Assembly: GCA_017399165.1 (NCBI GenBank)
Contig: JAFQEF010000022.1
Location: 1-64,000 of the forward strand
Length of the DNA: 64,000 nt
Source of the DNA: Akkermansia sp.
GTDB taxonomy: Bacteria > Verrucomicrobiota > Verrucomicrobiia > Verrucomicrobiales > Akkermansiaceae
Direction of reading: 5' to 3'
In this document: piece after piece, positions 34,585 to 44,000 of the stretch
Numbering within the stretch: the first letter of the stretch is position 1
How the letters are laid out: each line of letters starts with the position of its first letter
Position numbers and translations under genes: made by a program
The notes under the pieces: model-generated
What the model saw: the letters and a program-made list of their open reading frames with translations, nothing else
Database searches by the model: none
What the model was told of the DNA's origin: nothing

Positions 34585-35181
34585 TTATAGCATTGCCGAG
34601 TGTTGATAGCAAGACGGTTTTCTGTAGGCAACCGCGCCGTAGTATCCGGGGCGAGGGGTGAATAGTTCTATCTCTGTTTGCGCGGAGTCCGGTAATTCTA
34701 CTCGATTGGAGTGTAAGATAAAAGGATAATTTGTTGCTTGCCAAATAGTGCTGCCGTGCAGTTTGACCAGTGCCTCTGCAATGCTCCAGCAGATAAAAAA
34801 CTCTGCTGCGTTTTCGCCGTTTTTGCGGAAATGTTCCAGCTGTTGTTCACACATAATGCGGGGGGCAAGGTGGTGCAAGGAGCGGAGTGGGCGCTCTTGC
34901 TGAATATCCACCCCAATATCCGCATGGTGAAATGCCAGGCACAAGAGGTCTGCGGAGTGGCTAAGGTTGAAACAAATGCCATTTACCAGCGGTTTGCCGT
35001 GCTCGTTGAGGGTGATAATGATTTTATCCGCCGGTAAATTTAAACGGCGCGCCAGTTCGGCGCGTAACAATGCCCTGGTCATACGCCGCTGCGGGGGAAA
35101 AGCTTTTTCCTCTTCCGTCAGCACGGATTCATCTATGCCCGAATGTATGAGCTCTGAAATGCTGTAGCACAGGTAATCCAT
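34585..35181 (-). CDS. Sfp-type 4'-phosphopantetheinyl transferase
   Basis: Transfers phosphopantetheine from CoA to a carrier protein. 198 residues from the ATG at 35181, one base after the stop of the phosphodiesterase gene; longer frames overlap that gene. Visible motifs are FNLSHSADL (74-76), GVD at 90-92 (metal ligand) and WSIAEALVK at 132-140. The usual WxxKE reads WSIAE: the Glu ligand is kept but the preceding Lys is Ala135. The protein is short on the N-terminal half of full Sfp enzymes. No polyketide or NRPS gene is nearby, so it could serve fatty-acid ACP or a distant pathway. Confidence 0.85.
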   Translation of the reverse strand: MDYLCYSISELIHSGIDESVLTEEEKAFPPQRRMTRALLRAELARRLNLPADKIIITLNEHGKPLVNGICFNLSHSADLLCLAFHHADIGVDIQQERPLRSLHHLAPRIMCEQQLEHFRKNGENAAEFFICWSIAEALVKLHGSTIWQATNYPFILHSNRVELPDSAQTEIELFTPRPGYYGAVAYRKPSCYQHSAML

Positions 35182-35182
35182 G

Positions 35183-35674
35183 TTAAAGGTAATAGAAGAT
35201 GACATCATTGTCTGCCGTATTATAGACCGCGAAAGAGGGCGGCCGGCGCACGCCTGCAACTTCTCCGGGGTTGGCTACCAGTGTGTGCCCGTGCAGATAT
35301 TGCTCTGCAACGTGCGTATGCCCGTAAAAAACGGCATGGTGTGAGGCCGCACATGCTTTGTCCATGGCGCGCCTCGGCATGTGGGTGAAAAAGATGCGGC
35401 GCCCCTCCACCTCTATATCTGCCTCATATCCGTGGTGTGCAACATTGGGGTATTGGGCAGCAATTCGTTGGTGAGTGTCAAGCTCGTATTCATTGTTGCC
35501 GAATACGATGTCTGCGGGGCGTGCCCATTCCTCCAGTAAAAGGTGCAGGGTGCGGGTCTCCACAATGTCGCCCATATAGAAGAGGCGGCTGCAGCCCATC
35601 TCTGTCGCTTGTTGTAAGACAAGAAGCAGGTTGTCTGTGTTGTCATGCACGTCTGATAGCAGGGCGATTCTCAT
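35183..35674 (-). CDS. YfcE/MJ0936-type metallophosphodiesterase
   Basis: A 163-residue calcineurin-like phosphoesterase. Metal-binding motifs in order: DVHDN at 8-12, MGDIVE at about 34-39, GNNEYE at about 59-64, THMPRR near 96 and GHTHV near 118. YfcE-like enzymes cleave simple phosphodiesters; the natural substrate is often unknown. Its ATG shares one base with the stop of the 704-residue coiled-coil gene (TAATG), so it is translationally coupled to the GTPase cassette upstream and to the phosphopantetheinyl transferase downstream. Confidence 0.9.
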   Translation of the reverse strand: MRIALLSDVHDNTDNLLLVLQQATEMGCSRLFYMGDIVETRTLHLLLEEWARPADIVFGNNEYELDTHQRIAAQYPNVAHHGYEADIEVEGRRIFFTHMPRRAMDKACAASHHAVFYGHTHVAEQYLHGHTLVANPGEVAGVRRPPSFAVYNTADNDVIFYYL

Positions 35675-37788
35675 TATTGGGCGTTTTTATCCGTAAAAAT
35701 GGGGGATAGAGGCAGGGCTTGTGTCTCATCCTGTGTTAGCCCCGCTGCGCTTACATACAACACAGCAGCTCCCTTTTTGGGCGTTTTAAAGAGTACGGGG
35801 CGATGGCTTTCATTGATATAACCACAGAATACGGCAGATGCGGAATAAGTTTTACGGAAGTTTTCTGCCATTTCAGCAGCATAGTCATGCCCGCGGTTCG
35901 TGCGGAACCAGTCTGCAAAAGCTTGTTCAGCACGGGCAACCGCAGCATCCGTGCTCAGCCAGCAGCCGGGGCGCAGGTTGATTTTGCTGCGGCGCAACAG
36001 CTCAATAAAGGAAGCGGAGTGTGCTTTTAAGGTGGGGGAAAAGCGCACTCCGCTCAGCAGCGGGTAGGGGTGCGCATCCGTAATTTTCAGCAGGCAAAGG
36101 TAAATATATGCCTGCGCCAGTGCCGGGTGCTTGCCCTCCTGGTAATTCAGCACTCGCGTTAATAATTGCGGGATATTTTGATGAATGAAAAAGGAGTTGT
36201 GCTCCAGCTTTAAATCTCTCAGCAGGTTCGTGGCATCAATTTCCGTTAATCGGTAGGTGTCGTCGTTCTGAAACTCCTTGTAGTTATTTTCCGGGGAAAA
36301 GCGTGGGTCTACAGAGCTGCGATGGTAGGTGATAAAGTTAGTTTTATCAATCTCAGGTCGAATGGTGCTGTACCACGTCTCCGTGTCCGATACGTTTAAC
36401 ACATACACTTTTTCATTGTAAGACGGTGCAGTGAAAAGATCCACCGGTAGTTGTAAGACGGTTTGGTTTGCCGGGAATTTTTGCGAAAAACTTGGCGCAC
36501 CGTGAACCAATACCTGCTCGGCAGCCACTAACAAATCTGCGGATATATCTCCCGCGGGGGCAGAAAAGTGGTAGGTTACGCTTTCCAACGTAGGCAGCAG
36601 TTCTTGCACTTGTAATAAAGTGTTTGCTTGCGGATAATGATCACAGTTGAGTTGCTTGATGGCACGGCAATAGGCCGCATAGCTGCGGCATTCGGGGAGC
36701 CTGCGCAGCTGATAACTCAATTGTTTAATGGATTGGAGTATACGGTTAGTTTTACCTATTTCAGCTTCAATAGGGTCACATATGTGGGTGGAAATGTCGT
36801 ATAGGCTTATGACCGCCTTCATCTCTTTTAACCTGTGGCTCAATGATTCTTCATGAGCCTTCAAGTTGTCGGTATCTGACTGAAAATCTCCGCTGAGCTC
36901 AGGAGGCAAGGGGAGAGGTTGCTCCAATTGTTGTAAGATGGCAGCTTTGTGTGCCCTGAGCTCAACGTACTCTCGTTTGCAGACGCTTTGCCAGCGTTTC
37001 AGCAGGTTATCTCTGCCCCGTTGGGATTGGTCTATTCCGTTTTCCAGCTCCAGAATCTCCGCCGGGCTTAAAGAGGTAAGCGTTTTTTTGCGAGATTCTA
37101 ATTGAGATAAAGTAGCATCAAGCTTCTTATACTGTTTTTCCTGTTGTTGAAGCCATTGTTCCGCTAGGTCTATGGTTGCGGAGAGTTCGCTGCAAAAGAA
37201 TCGGTTGATGTTGCTTTCTGCGGCGCGCATGCTTTCCAAGACGTTATCGTATATAGGGATGGCCAGTGCCTCTTTTAAATCTCTGTACCGCGCATGAGCT
37301 CGGTAATCCATGCTGTACCAAATAGCACTGATTGCTGTTATTGCGCTTATGCCTACGATAATACGTTTCGCGATTTTGCGGGAGGCTCTGCCATGCAAGG
37401 CTCCTATGCGGGATTTGAGGGTGCTTTTGTATTGCTTGGCAGATTCCGGCAATGGTTCACCTGCTTTCTTTAATGTTTGTTGATGGAGCTCTAACTCATT
37501 CAGTAACTGCTCCAACTCGTCTTTATTACACAGTTTAAGGGATGATTGAGGGTGGTCATCCATCATCCATTCCAGCGCATTAAGTGCATCCTCTGCGTTG
37601 GCTTTTCTTCTTTCTGCCGCCGGAAGCATTAAACGCATGGTTTGCCCGTTTTTCAAACGCTGCATTTCAGCTTTAGCCTCGATATCTTGGGGGTTATTTT
37701 CAATATATTCTGCTAAAAGAGAGCGCAGCTCATCCCAACGCCCGGCAAGTGCCACACGTTTCAGATATCGCTGGATCTGCTCGTCCAT
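35674..37788 (-). CDS. Coiled-coil membrane protein of GTPase cassette
   Basis: A 704-residue protein I do not recognise. The N-terminal 140 residues are soluble and helical, one membrane helix is at about 142-160 (RIIVGISAITAISAIWYSM), a long coiled-coil part spans about 195-350, and a mixed globular domain takes the C-terminal 300 residues. It starts three bases after the preceding gene and is coupled to the phosphodiesterase behind it. With the GTPase and the GAP1-N-like protein it forms a three-gene set. A plausible role is membrane output or effector, but this is inference from architecture only. Confidence 0.72.
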   Translation of the reverse strand: MDEQIQRYLKRVALAGRWDELRSLLAEYIENNPQDIEAKAEMQRLKNGQTMRLMLPAAERRKANAEDALNALEWMMDDHPQSSLKLCNKDELEQLLNELELHQQTLKKAGEPLPESAKQYKSTLKSRIGALHGRASRKIAKRIIVGISAITAISAIWYSMDYRAHARYRDLKEALAIPIYDNVLESMRAAESNINRFFCSELSATIDLAEQWLQQQEKQYKKLDATLSQLESRKKTLTSLSPAEILELENGIDQSQRGRDNLLKRWQSVCKREYVELRAHKAAILQQLEQPLPLPPELSGDFQSDTDNLKAHEESLSHRLKEMKAVISLYDISTHICDPIEAEIGKTNRILQSIKQLSYQLRRLPECRSYAAYCRAIKQLNCDHYPQANTLLQVQELLPTLESVTYHFSAPAGDISADLLVAAEQVLVHGAPSFSQKFPANQTVLQLPVDLFTAPSYNEKVYVLNVSDTETWYSTIRPEIDKTNFITYHRSSVDPRFSPENNYKEFQNDDTYRLTEIDATNLLRDLKLEHNSFFIHQNIPQLLTRVLNYQEGKHPALAQAYIYLCLLKITDAHPYPLLSGVRFSPTLKAHSASFIELLRRSKINLRPGCWLSTDAAVARAEQAFADWFRTNRGHDYAAEMAENFRKTYSASAVFCGYINESHRPVLFKTPKKGAAVLYVSAAGLTQDETQALPLSPIFTDKNAQ

Positions 37789-37791
37789 TGC

Positions 37792-39204
37792 TTAGTGCAA
37801 TTGTTGAATAATAGGGGTTAAATGCTGTTGAAGCTCGGCATCCTTTTTTAATTCTGCCTTGAGTTCAGGAAATTTTCTGAATAAAACTTGCCACCTGCGT
37901 AATGCCGCAGCGGTTGTATTGTGCGCAACCCATTCATCATGCGGATAGCTCTGAGTAGCCAACATGAGGTAGTATTTGCATAGCTCCGTCTCAGAGAGTG
38001 TCAACTCTTGTGCATGGGTGAGCAGATACAGTAGATTATCTGCGTGCCCCTCGGCTTCATTGATATCTCCGGTTAACACGCCAATGCTTTCGAAAAGGAT
38101 TTTGTGAGCCTCGCTTTCATCCGGGTTAATCATTTTTTGCAGGCGGCACAGTTGCTCATCTGCGGGTTTGCCCTTGTGTACAATAGCGGCAAATTCCTGA
38201 ATCTGCAGATGTGATTTCGTGTTCATGACCTCCTCATCATTGACGGGATCTGCTGCTATGTCCACAAAGTTACTCACAAAGCCATATACAACAAATGTCA
38301 GTAATAACAAGCCCGCTATATAACGTAAGGAACGTATCCGCCTGCTGAGCGGAGGCCGTATGTCAAATGTCTCGTAATCCGGGGCTTCGGTGTATTTATA
38401 GGGCTCTGCAGAAAAGGGCGGAGCCTGTACAGATGGAGAGCTCTCAGGCTCGGGCTGTGGGGTGACCGAGCCGGGACTTACAATGGAGCTTTGGGGTGAA
38501 GCCGGCACGGCGGGGGCTCTCATATCGCTTTTAATCGTGAGCACCGGGAGGAGGGTATCCGATTCTGTGCTGCCGATAGGTGCCACCGTAATATCTGCTG
38601 CCTCGGGCTCGTTTTTTGTTGCGGAGAATGTACGGAACGTTCGCCCCCAACCACGGGAGGCAGACAACCAAGTGCTTTCATTTAATAGAAGCAAGAACCG
38701 ATCAACGGAAATGTGTTGAGGTAGTGCAATGATGCAGGCACTGTTATATGGCGGTGTAAGCAATAGAGTGGCATTACTTTTATGCCCGGTAAGTTCTTTC
38801 CAAGCCTGTTGTGTGGTGGCATCCGGTAGCTGTGATGCCGTCATGCGAGGCTCCCCCGGGACTATATCGTTGCTGCTTTCTGCACTGTGCTGCCAAAAAC
38901 GTATGTTGTTCAGTGCTACAATAATGCCGGCAGGTGTGGGGCGTGTGCTGTTTTTTTGTAGCGCTTCTACTTCTTCCGGTGTCAGTATTAGGTGGTGTAT
39001 CTTGATGCTTAATGCTGTGAGTACGTGGTAGCAACCTACTATGTGGTAGCAGAAATGAACAGCAGCGGAGCCGTTTGTAAGGCCACAGAGCTTGTTACTC
39101 AGACTCGTGACGGCAGAAAGGATTTCCGGCTCCACCCCGGGAGACACGGCAAGCGTTTTTGCTTGCCCGTTTTCTCCACATTCGCTGATGAATTGATATG
39201 ACAT
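37792..39204 (-). CDS. GAP1-N-like single-pass membrane protein
   Basis: 470 residues. The N-terminal 190 residues resemble, by eye, the N-terminal domain of GTPase-associated proteins predicted by comparative genomics (GAP1-N type): a start like YQFISECGENGQAKTLAVS, PGVEPEILSAVTSLS, then YHVLTALS and HHLILTPEEV, where family members have YHVLSRI and HHLVL. A Pro-rich linker (about 225-270), one membrane helix (about 292-312, YIAGLLLLTFVVYGFVSNFV) and a helical C-terminal 140 residues follow. It begins 12 bases after the GTPase gene. The domain call needs a profile search; the membrane helix and operon position are seen directly. Confidence 0.6.
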   Translation of the reverse strand: MSYQFISECGENGQAKTLAVSPGVEPEILSAVTSLSNKLCGLTNGSAAVHFCYHIVGCYHVLTALSIKIHHLILTPEEVEALQKNSTRPTPAGIIVALNNIRFWQHSAESSNDIVPGEPRMTASQLPDATTQQAWKELTGHKSNATLLLTPPYNSACIIALPQHISVDRFLLLLNESTWLSASRGWGRTFRTFSATKNEPEAADITVAPIGSTESDTLLPVLTIKSDMRAPAVPASPQSSIVSPGSVTPQPEPESSPSVQAPPFSAEPYKYTEAPDYETFDIRPPLSRRIRSLRYIAGLLLLTFVVYGFVSNFVDIAADPVNDEEVMNTKSHLQIQEFAAIVHKGKPADEQLCRLQKMINPDESEAHKILFESIGVLTGDINEAEGHADNLLYLLTHAQELTLSETELCKYYLMLATQSYPHDEWVAHNTTAAALRRWQVLFRKFPELKAELKKDAELQQHLTPIIQQLH

Positions 39205-39216
39205 AACTCTATATAA

Positions 39217-40932
39217 TTACGCATCCGCAAATAGTGAGGGGTCAGCATGTGACAATGCCCAAAGTACAGGGTCGGTCACATGTGCAGGGGTTAATTTTCC
39301 GCCGGCAGGGGCAATGAAGTGTTCTCCGGTCAGTACGTCTTCTATCTCCTCGGGCATGGTGCCGAATGATGAAACGGCAAAATAACTTACATTGTCTGAA
39401 ATAGCTTCAACATTGGAGCATAATTCCGGAGTAAGACGGAACAATAAGTCCCTTAAACGGGCGGAGTTTGCGCGAATGTTGTTGACTTTAAGCGTGCTGT
39501 TTCTGACACCGGGCAGCAGAGGTTCCGGCCCCAGCAAATCGCTCCACAAATCACTCTTGGTGATGATGAAGGCTATGGGAATATCCGTTTTAGTACCCGG
39601 TGGTAAATTCAGGGTCTTACGCAGATATAACTCGATATTCGTCAATAAAAGAGATTGTTTACAGATACTGCGGTTACGGAATCTGTGTGCCTCCGCATGA
39701 TAATCTTTAATAACGTCCAAGAAGGAGGGGTCTTGCGAGGGGTCAAACAAAAAGAAAATGGTTTCTGCGTGCTTCAGAATCTCTTGATTTTCTTTTTCAT
39801 CAACGGAAAGTGTGGTGTGGTAAAATACGGGAGAGTGAGAGGCGTTATCCTTGTTGAGTGTATAGGTAAAAGGACGCGGCAAATCTGCATATTCGCCATT
39901 TTTCCAAACTTTACTGCGTATTCTTTCCGTGAGAAACCCACGTCCCTCGCGGAATTCTTCTGCCGTATCTGAATAAAAGACGCGTATGCGCATATTGTTG
40001 AGCGCTGCGTTCTGCTCGGGGTCTGCATCCCTGAACGGGATGCCGAAATGACGGGGCAAATCACGCTCCAACTGGTGCACCAATGCTGCCATAAAGTAGG
40101 CTTTGCCGGCAGATTCCGGGCCTACAATGGCGATGCGGTGATGCTGTGTTTTTTCGTAAAAAGGCGGTAATTTATGGTGACACGCAGGGCAGGCATATTC
40201 GTGGCATACGGAGCCCATTTCGTCCAAGGGAAGTTTGTCTGCCGAGTATTGAGTCGGCGAAAAACGTTTCATGCAGCGTTCCCCCAATATCGTATCACCC
40301 AGCAAATCCGGATGCGTGGCGATGGCTTTTGCTTGCTCCGGTGCAAATGTGTGATAACAATAAGTGCAGCAGAAAGAGTTTTTTTTGCGTTTCTCCGTAT
40401 AGGGAGCAATAATGTTATCCCCATCTTTTTTACGCATGAACTCGGCTACTTCCTTCAGGTCTTTTAAGCGGTAGGCGTTGTGGTCCAGCCCATAAAAGGT
40501 GGCCAGCACGCAGTCATCATATTGCTCTATTGTTTTGAGCAGGGTGCAAAAGTCAATTTCTGCACTCCAAGCATCCGATTCCGGATTATAAGTATACCAA
40601 CAATCTGCATCAAAATTGCCGAAGTCGGGGCGGGAGTCATCATTGCCGTACCAAGCGATAAAGCAGCCACCGCTTAACACGAACAGGTAAAAGCGCTCGG
40701 GCTTAATATGTGCCGTGCCGGCACTGCGGTTGCCGTTAATGGAATAGCTGGTGATTTTGTTGTGCGGAAAAAATCTGCATGTGCCGTTTCTTTGGGCAAA
40801 TACCCCCGCGCTTTCCGCTTGTGTGCGAATGCGGAAAGTGTTCTGCTTGCCTGCACCAACAGCCATAAAATCACCATTGGAAACACGCAATTTGCCGGTC
40901 AGACAATCGTATACATACAGCTGGTCTTTCAT
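39217..40932 (-). CDS. FHA-like/zinc-ribbon/GTPase protein (DO-GTPase2-like)
   Basis: 571 residues with three parts. (1) About 1-85: a strand-rich region with the spacing of an FHA domain (VGAGKQNTFRI, then YSINGNRSAGTAHI). (2) About 185-260: two zinc knuckles, CCTYC at 188-192 with GERC, and CHEYACPACHHKLPP. (3) About 265-480: a P-loop GTPase-like domain with GPESAGKA at 271-278 and TKSD at 458-461. This zinc-ribbon-then-GTPase order matches the predicted DO-GTPase2 family as I remember it. The Walker A Ser/Thr is Ala278, so nucleotide hydrolysis may be weak or lost. First gene of a seven-gene operon with its own promoter. Confidence 0.68.
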   Translation of the reverse strand: MKDQLYVYDCLTGKLRVSNGDFMAVGAGKQNTFRIRTQAESAGVFAQRNGTCRFFPHNKITSYSINGNRSAGTAHIKPERFYLFVLSGGCFIAWYGNDDSRPDFGNFDADCWYTYNPESDAWSAEIDFCTLLKTIEQYDDCVLATFYGLDHNAYRLKDLKEVAEFMRKKDGDNIIAPYTEKRKKNSFCCTYCYHTFAPEQAKAIATHPDLLGDTILGERCMKRFSPTQYSADKLPLDEMGSVCHEYACPACHHKLPPFYEKTQHHRIAIVGPESAGKAYFMAALVHQLERDLPRHFGIPFRDADPEQNAALNNMRIRVFYSDTAEEFREGRGFLTERIRSKVWKNGEYADLPRPFTYTLNKDNASHSPVFYHTTLSVDEKENQEILKHAETIFFLFDPSQDPSFLDVIKDYHAEAHRFRNRSICKQSLLLTNIELYLRKTLNLPPGTKTDIPIAFIITKSDLWSDLLGPEPLLPGVRNSTLKVNNIRANSARLRDLLFRLTPELCSNVEAISDNVSYFAVSSFGTMPEEIEDVLTGEHFIAPAGGKLTPAHVTDPVLWALSHADPSLFADA

Positions 40933-40952
40933 ATAACGGCGTAATTGCCACT

Positions 40953-40981
40953 CTTATACCACATGGTTGGGGTGGCGTCAA
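40953..40981 (-). promoter_or_regulatory. Promoter of GTPase cassette operon
   Basis: TTGACG, 17-base spacer, TATAAG on the minus strand, 20 bases before the ATG at 40932. It shows that the cassette is transcribed apart from the RND operon that ends upstream. Confidence 0.65.
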
Positions 40982-40997
40982 GCTTGCAGGTTGCCAT

Positions 40998-41036
40998 AAA
41001 AACGGCTTCTCCTCCGCCGGGGGAAGAGAAGCCGCA
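40998..41036 (-). terminator. Terminator of RND efflux operon
   Basis: Arms GCGGCTTCTC and GAGAAGCCGT around a GC-rich loop, followed by TTTTTA on the minus strand, 22 bases beyond the RND stop. Confidence 0.85.
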
Positions 41037-41057
41037 TTTAAGTTAATTTATGGTGCT

Positions 41058-44000
41058 TCAGTTATGCTCTGATGCCTCTAACTTGGCATAAGCACTCACC
41101 TCATCGGGGTCGGCACCATGCTCCGCCTTTTCAATCTTACTGCGGAAGAGTTTCATCACAAAGACGAAGGAGCAGGGGATGAAGAATACGCCGATAAGGG
41201 ATGCCACGCTCATACCCACAACTACCACCACGCCAATGGCGTTTCTCGCCAAGGCACCGGCACCTTCTGCCGTGAGCAAGGGTACGCAACCCAAAATGAA
41301 GGCAAAGGAGGTCATCAAGATGGGGCGGAGTCGCATGCGGGCTGCGGTTACGGCTGCGTCAATCAGCGATTGCCCACGCTCCATCTGCAAAACGGCAAAC
41401 TCCACAATCAGAATGGCGTTCTTTGCTGCAAGCCCCACCAACATCACCAAACCAATCTGGGCGTAAATGTCCAAGGTAAGACCGAACATCCACAACCCGA
41501 CAAATGCCCCTAATACCGCAATGGGTACGGAGAGGAAAATAGCGATGGGTAGAGTCCATTTCTCATACAATGCCGCCATGATGAGGAAGGCGAATACACC
41601 GGAGAGCGTGAAGATGGTGCCGAGGCCGAGACCGTCTTGCACTTTTTTCTCCTGGAAGCTCATATCCACGTATTCCATGGCAAACTTTGTAACGTCCATG
41701 GATTCGGCAAACACCTCTTCAATGGCAGCCATTGCTTGAGCAGAGGAATAGCCTGCTGCGGGTTTTACGGTGATTCTGCCGGCGTTGTAGTTGCTGTTGT
41801 GGAGCACGAACTCCGTATCTGCAATATCGGAGATAGCTACCAGCGTATCCAACGGCACCTGCTCGCCCTTGGCGTTGGTGATGTAGAAATTGGCAATTTG
41901 GTCCGTATTGACGCGGTGTACGCCGTCTGCCTGCATGTACACTTGCCATTGCTGGCCGAACTGTGTGTAGTAGTTCACGAACCGTGAGCCGTTGAAGCAT
42001 TGCAGCAAGGCATTGGCAGAAGCATAGTTGACACCCTGAGCCAAGCATTTTTCTTTGTCAATGGCAATGCTCTTTTGCGGTACTGCCGGCAGCATCATGT
42101 CGCTGGCAAGCTCAATGGCGGGGTGTGCGTTGAGGGCAGCCTCCAGTTTCTTTACCTCTTTATACAGGGTGGCCACACCCTGGCCTTCCAGGTCTTCCAG
42201 CACAAAGGAGATATCATTACCCGTACCTACACCGGGAATAGCGGGCGGAGTTGTCATGAACACCATGCCGTCCACACCGCATGCGGCCAAAGCGGCGTTC
42301 ATGCGCTTTTGCAGATCGTTAGCTGTGGGCTTTTCGCCGTTTTCCATTTCGGGGCGGTCCTCAAAGTCCTTGAGCTTCACGAAGTAGGTCATGGCATTGG
42401 TTGTCTGCACGCCGATAACCAAGTTCATGCCGATGATGGATACCACGGTATCCGTAGCGGGATCCGCCAGCAAGGTCTTTTCAACAATGGGGCTTTGCTC
42501 CACGAGGCGCTGCAGGGATACACCGGGATTCATGATAACACCGGCAATGAGGAATCCCTGGTCTTCCGCAGGTAAGAACCCGCCGGGAACCTGTTTGGCC
42601 GTGGGGATAATCAGTACACCTAAGCCTACAAGGGCTGTCATGGCAATGGTGAGATTGCGGCAAAGGAAACCGCAGCTGGAGGCAAACACACCTGCCACCT
42701 TATCATATACCTTGTTAAAGCCGTTATAGAATGGTGTGAGCAGGGATTTGTGCTCTTTCTTGGGCTTAAGCATCAAGGCAGAGAGCGCCGGAGAAAGCGT
42801 CAATGCGTTGAAGGCCGATATCAACATGGAGATGGCAATGGTAACTGCAAATTGCTGGAACAAGGTACCAGTGATACCCGGCAACAGCACGGAGGGCAGG
42901 AACACGGCTGCCAGCACCAAGGCAATGGCGACCACGGGGCCACTCACCTCTTTCATGGCGGCAAAGGTGGCTTCTCGGGCATTCATGCCGTTCTCCATGT
43001 GGGCCTCCACGGCTTCCACCACCACAATGGCGTCGTCCACCACCAAACCGATGGCCAGCACCATGCCCAAAAGACAGATGGTGTTGAGGGAGAAACCCAA
43101 AATCGGGAAGAAGCAGAAGGTGGTGACCAGTGATACCGGCACGGCGATAAGCGGAATCAACGTGGCGCGCCAGCCCTGCAAGAATAAGAACACCACAAAG
43201 GCTACCAGTACAAGGGCCTCGAACAGGGTGTGGATAATTTCATCAATTGAGTCACTTACGGATGTTGTGGTATCCAAGGCTACGAAACCGCGCATGCCCT
43301 CCGGCATAATGGCCTCTTTTTGTTTGAACAGCTCTCTGAGGCGGGCAACGGTTTCAAGAGCGTTGGCATCTGCCGCCTGATAAATGGCTAACACCGTACC
43401 GGGGCGGCTGTGGCCTACATCCGACTGGCCGATTCGACCTGCCAGAGAGTAGCTCTGCGAACCAAGCTCAATTTTGGCAACATCCTTAAGGCGTACGGAT
43501 TGTGTGCCGCTTTGATGCACAATGATATCCTTGAACTCATCTATGCTCTCCATGCGCCCTTTATTACGGATGGTATAGGTGAACTCCTGGCCATCGGGCA
43601 TGGGCTCTGCACCCACAGCACCACCGGGGTTAATGGCATTCTGAGAGTTGACGGCGTTGTACACCTGGTCTACGGAGATGTTCTTTTGGGCCATTTTTTC
43701 GGAGTCCAGCCAAATACGCACGGCATAGCGGCCACCGAACACCATCACGTCACCCACACCTTCTACACGCTTGGTGGGATCCACCAGGTTCAGGTAGGCA
43801 TAGCCGGTAAGGTCAATGGGGTTAAAGAACCCTTCGGGCGAGTCGATGGCGTAAAGCATCATCGGCAAACCGGAGGACTGCTTAATGGTGATACCCATTT
43901 GAGACACAACGTTCGGCAGCTGGGATGTTGCCTGGCTGTATTTCATGTAGGTGAGCTGCTGGTTGGTGTTAGCATCCGTACCGGGCTCAAAGATCACATT

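Noticed and set aside
32770-40932. Horizontally acquired defence island
   Set aside because: The GTPase cassette is in one operon with thiL and other core genes, with similar base composition and no mobility genes; a mobile origin is not supported.
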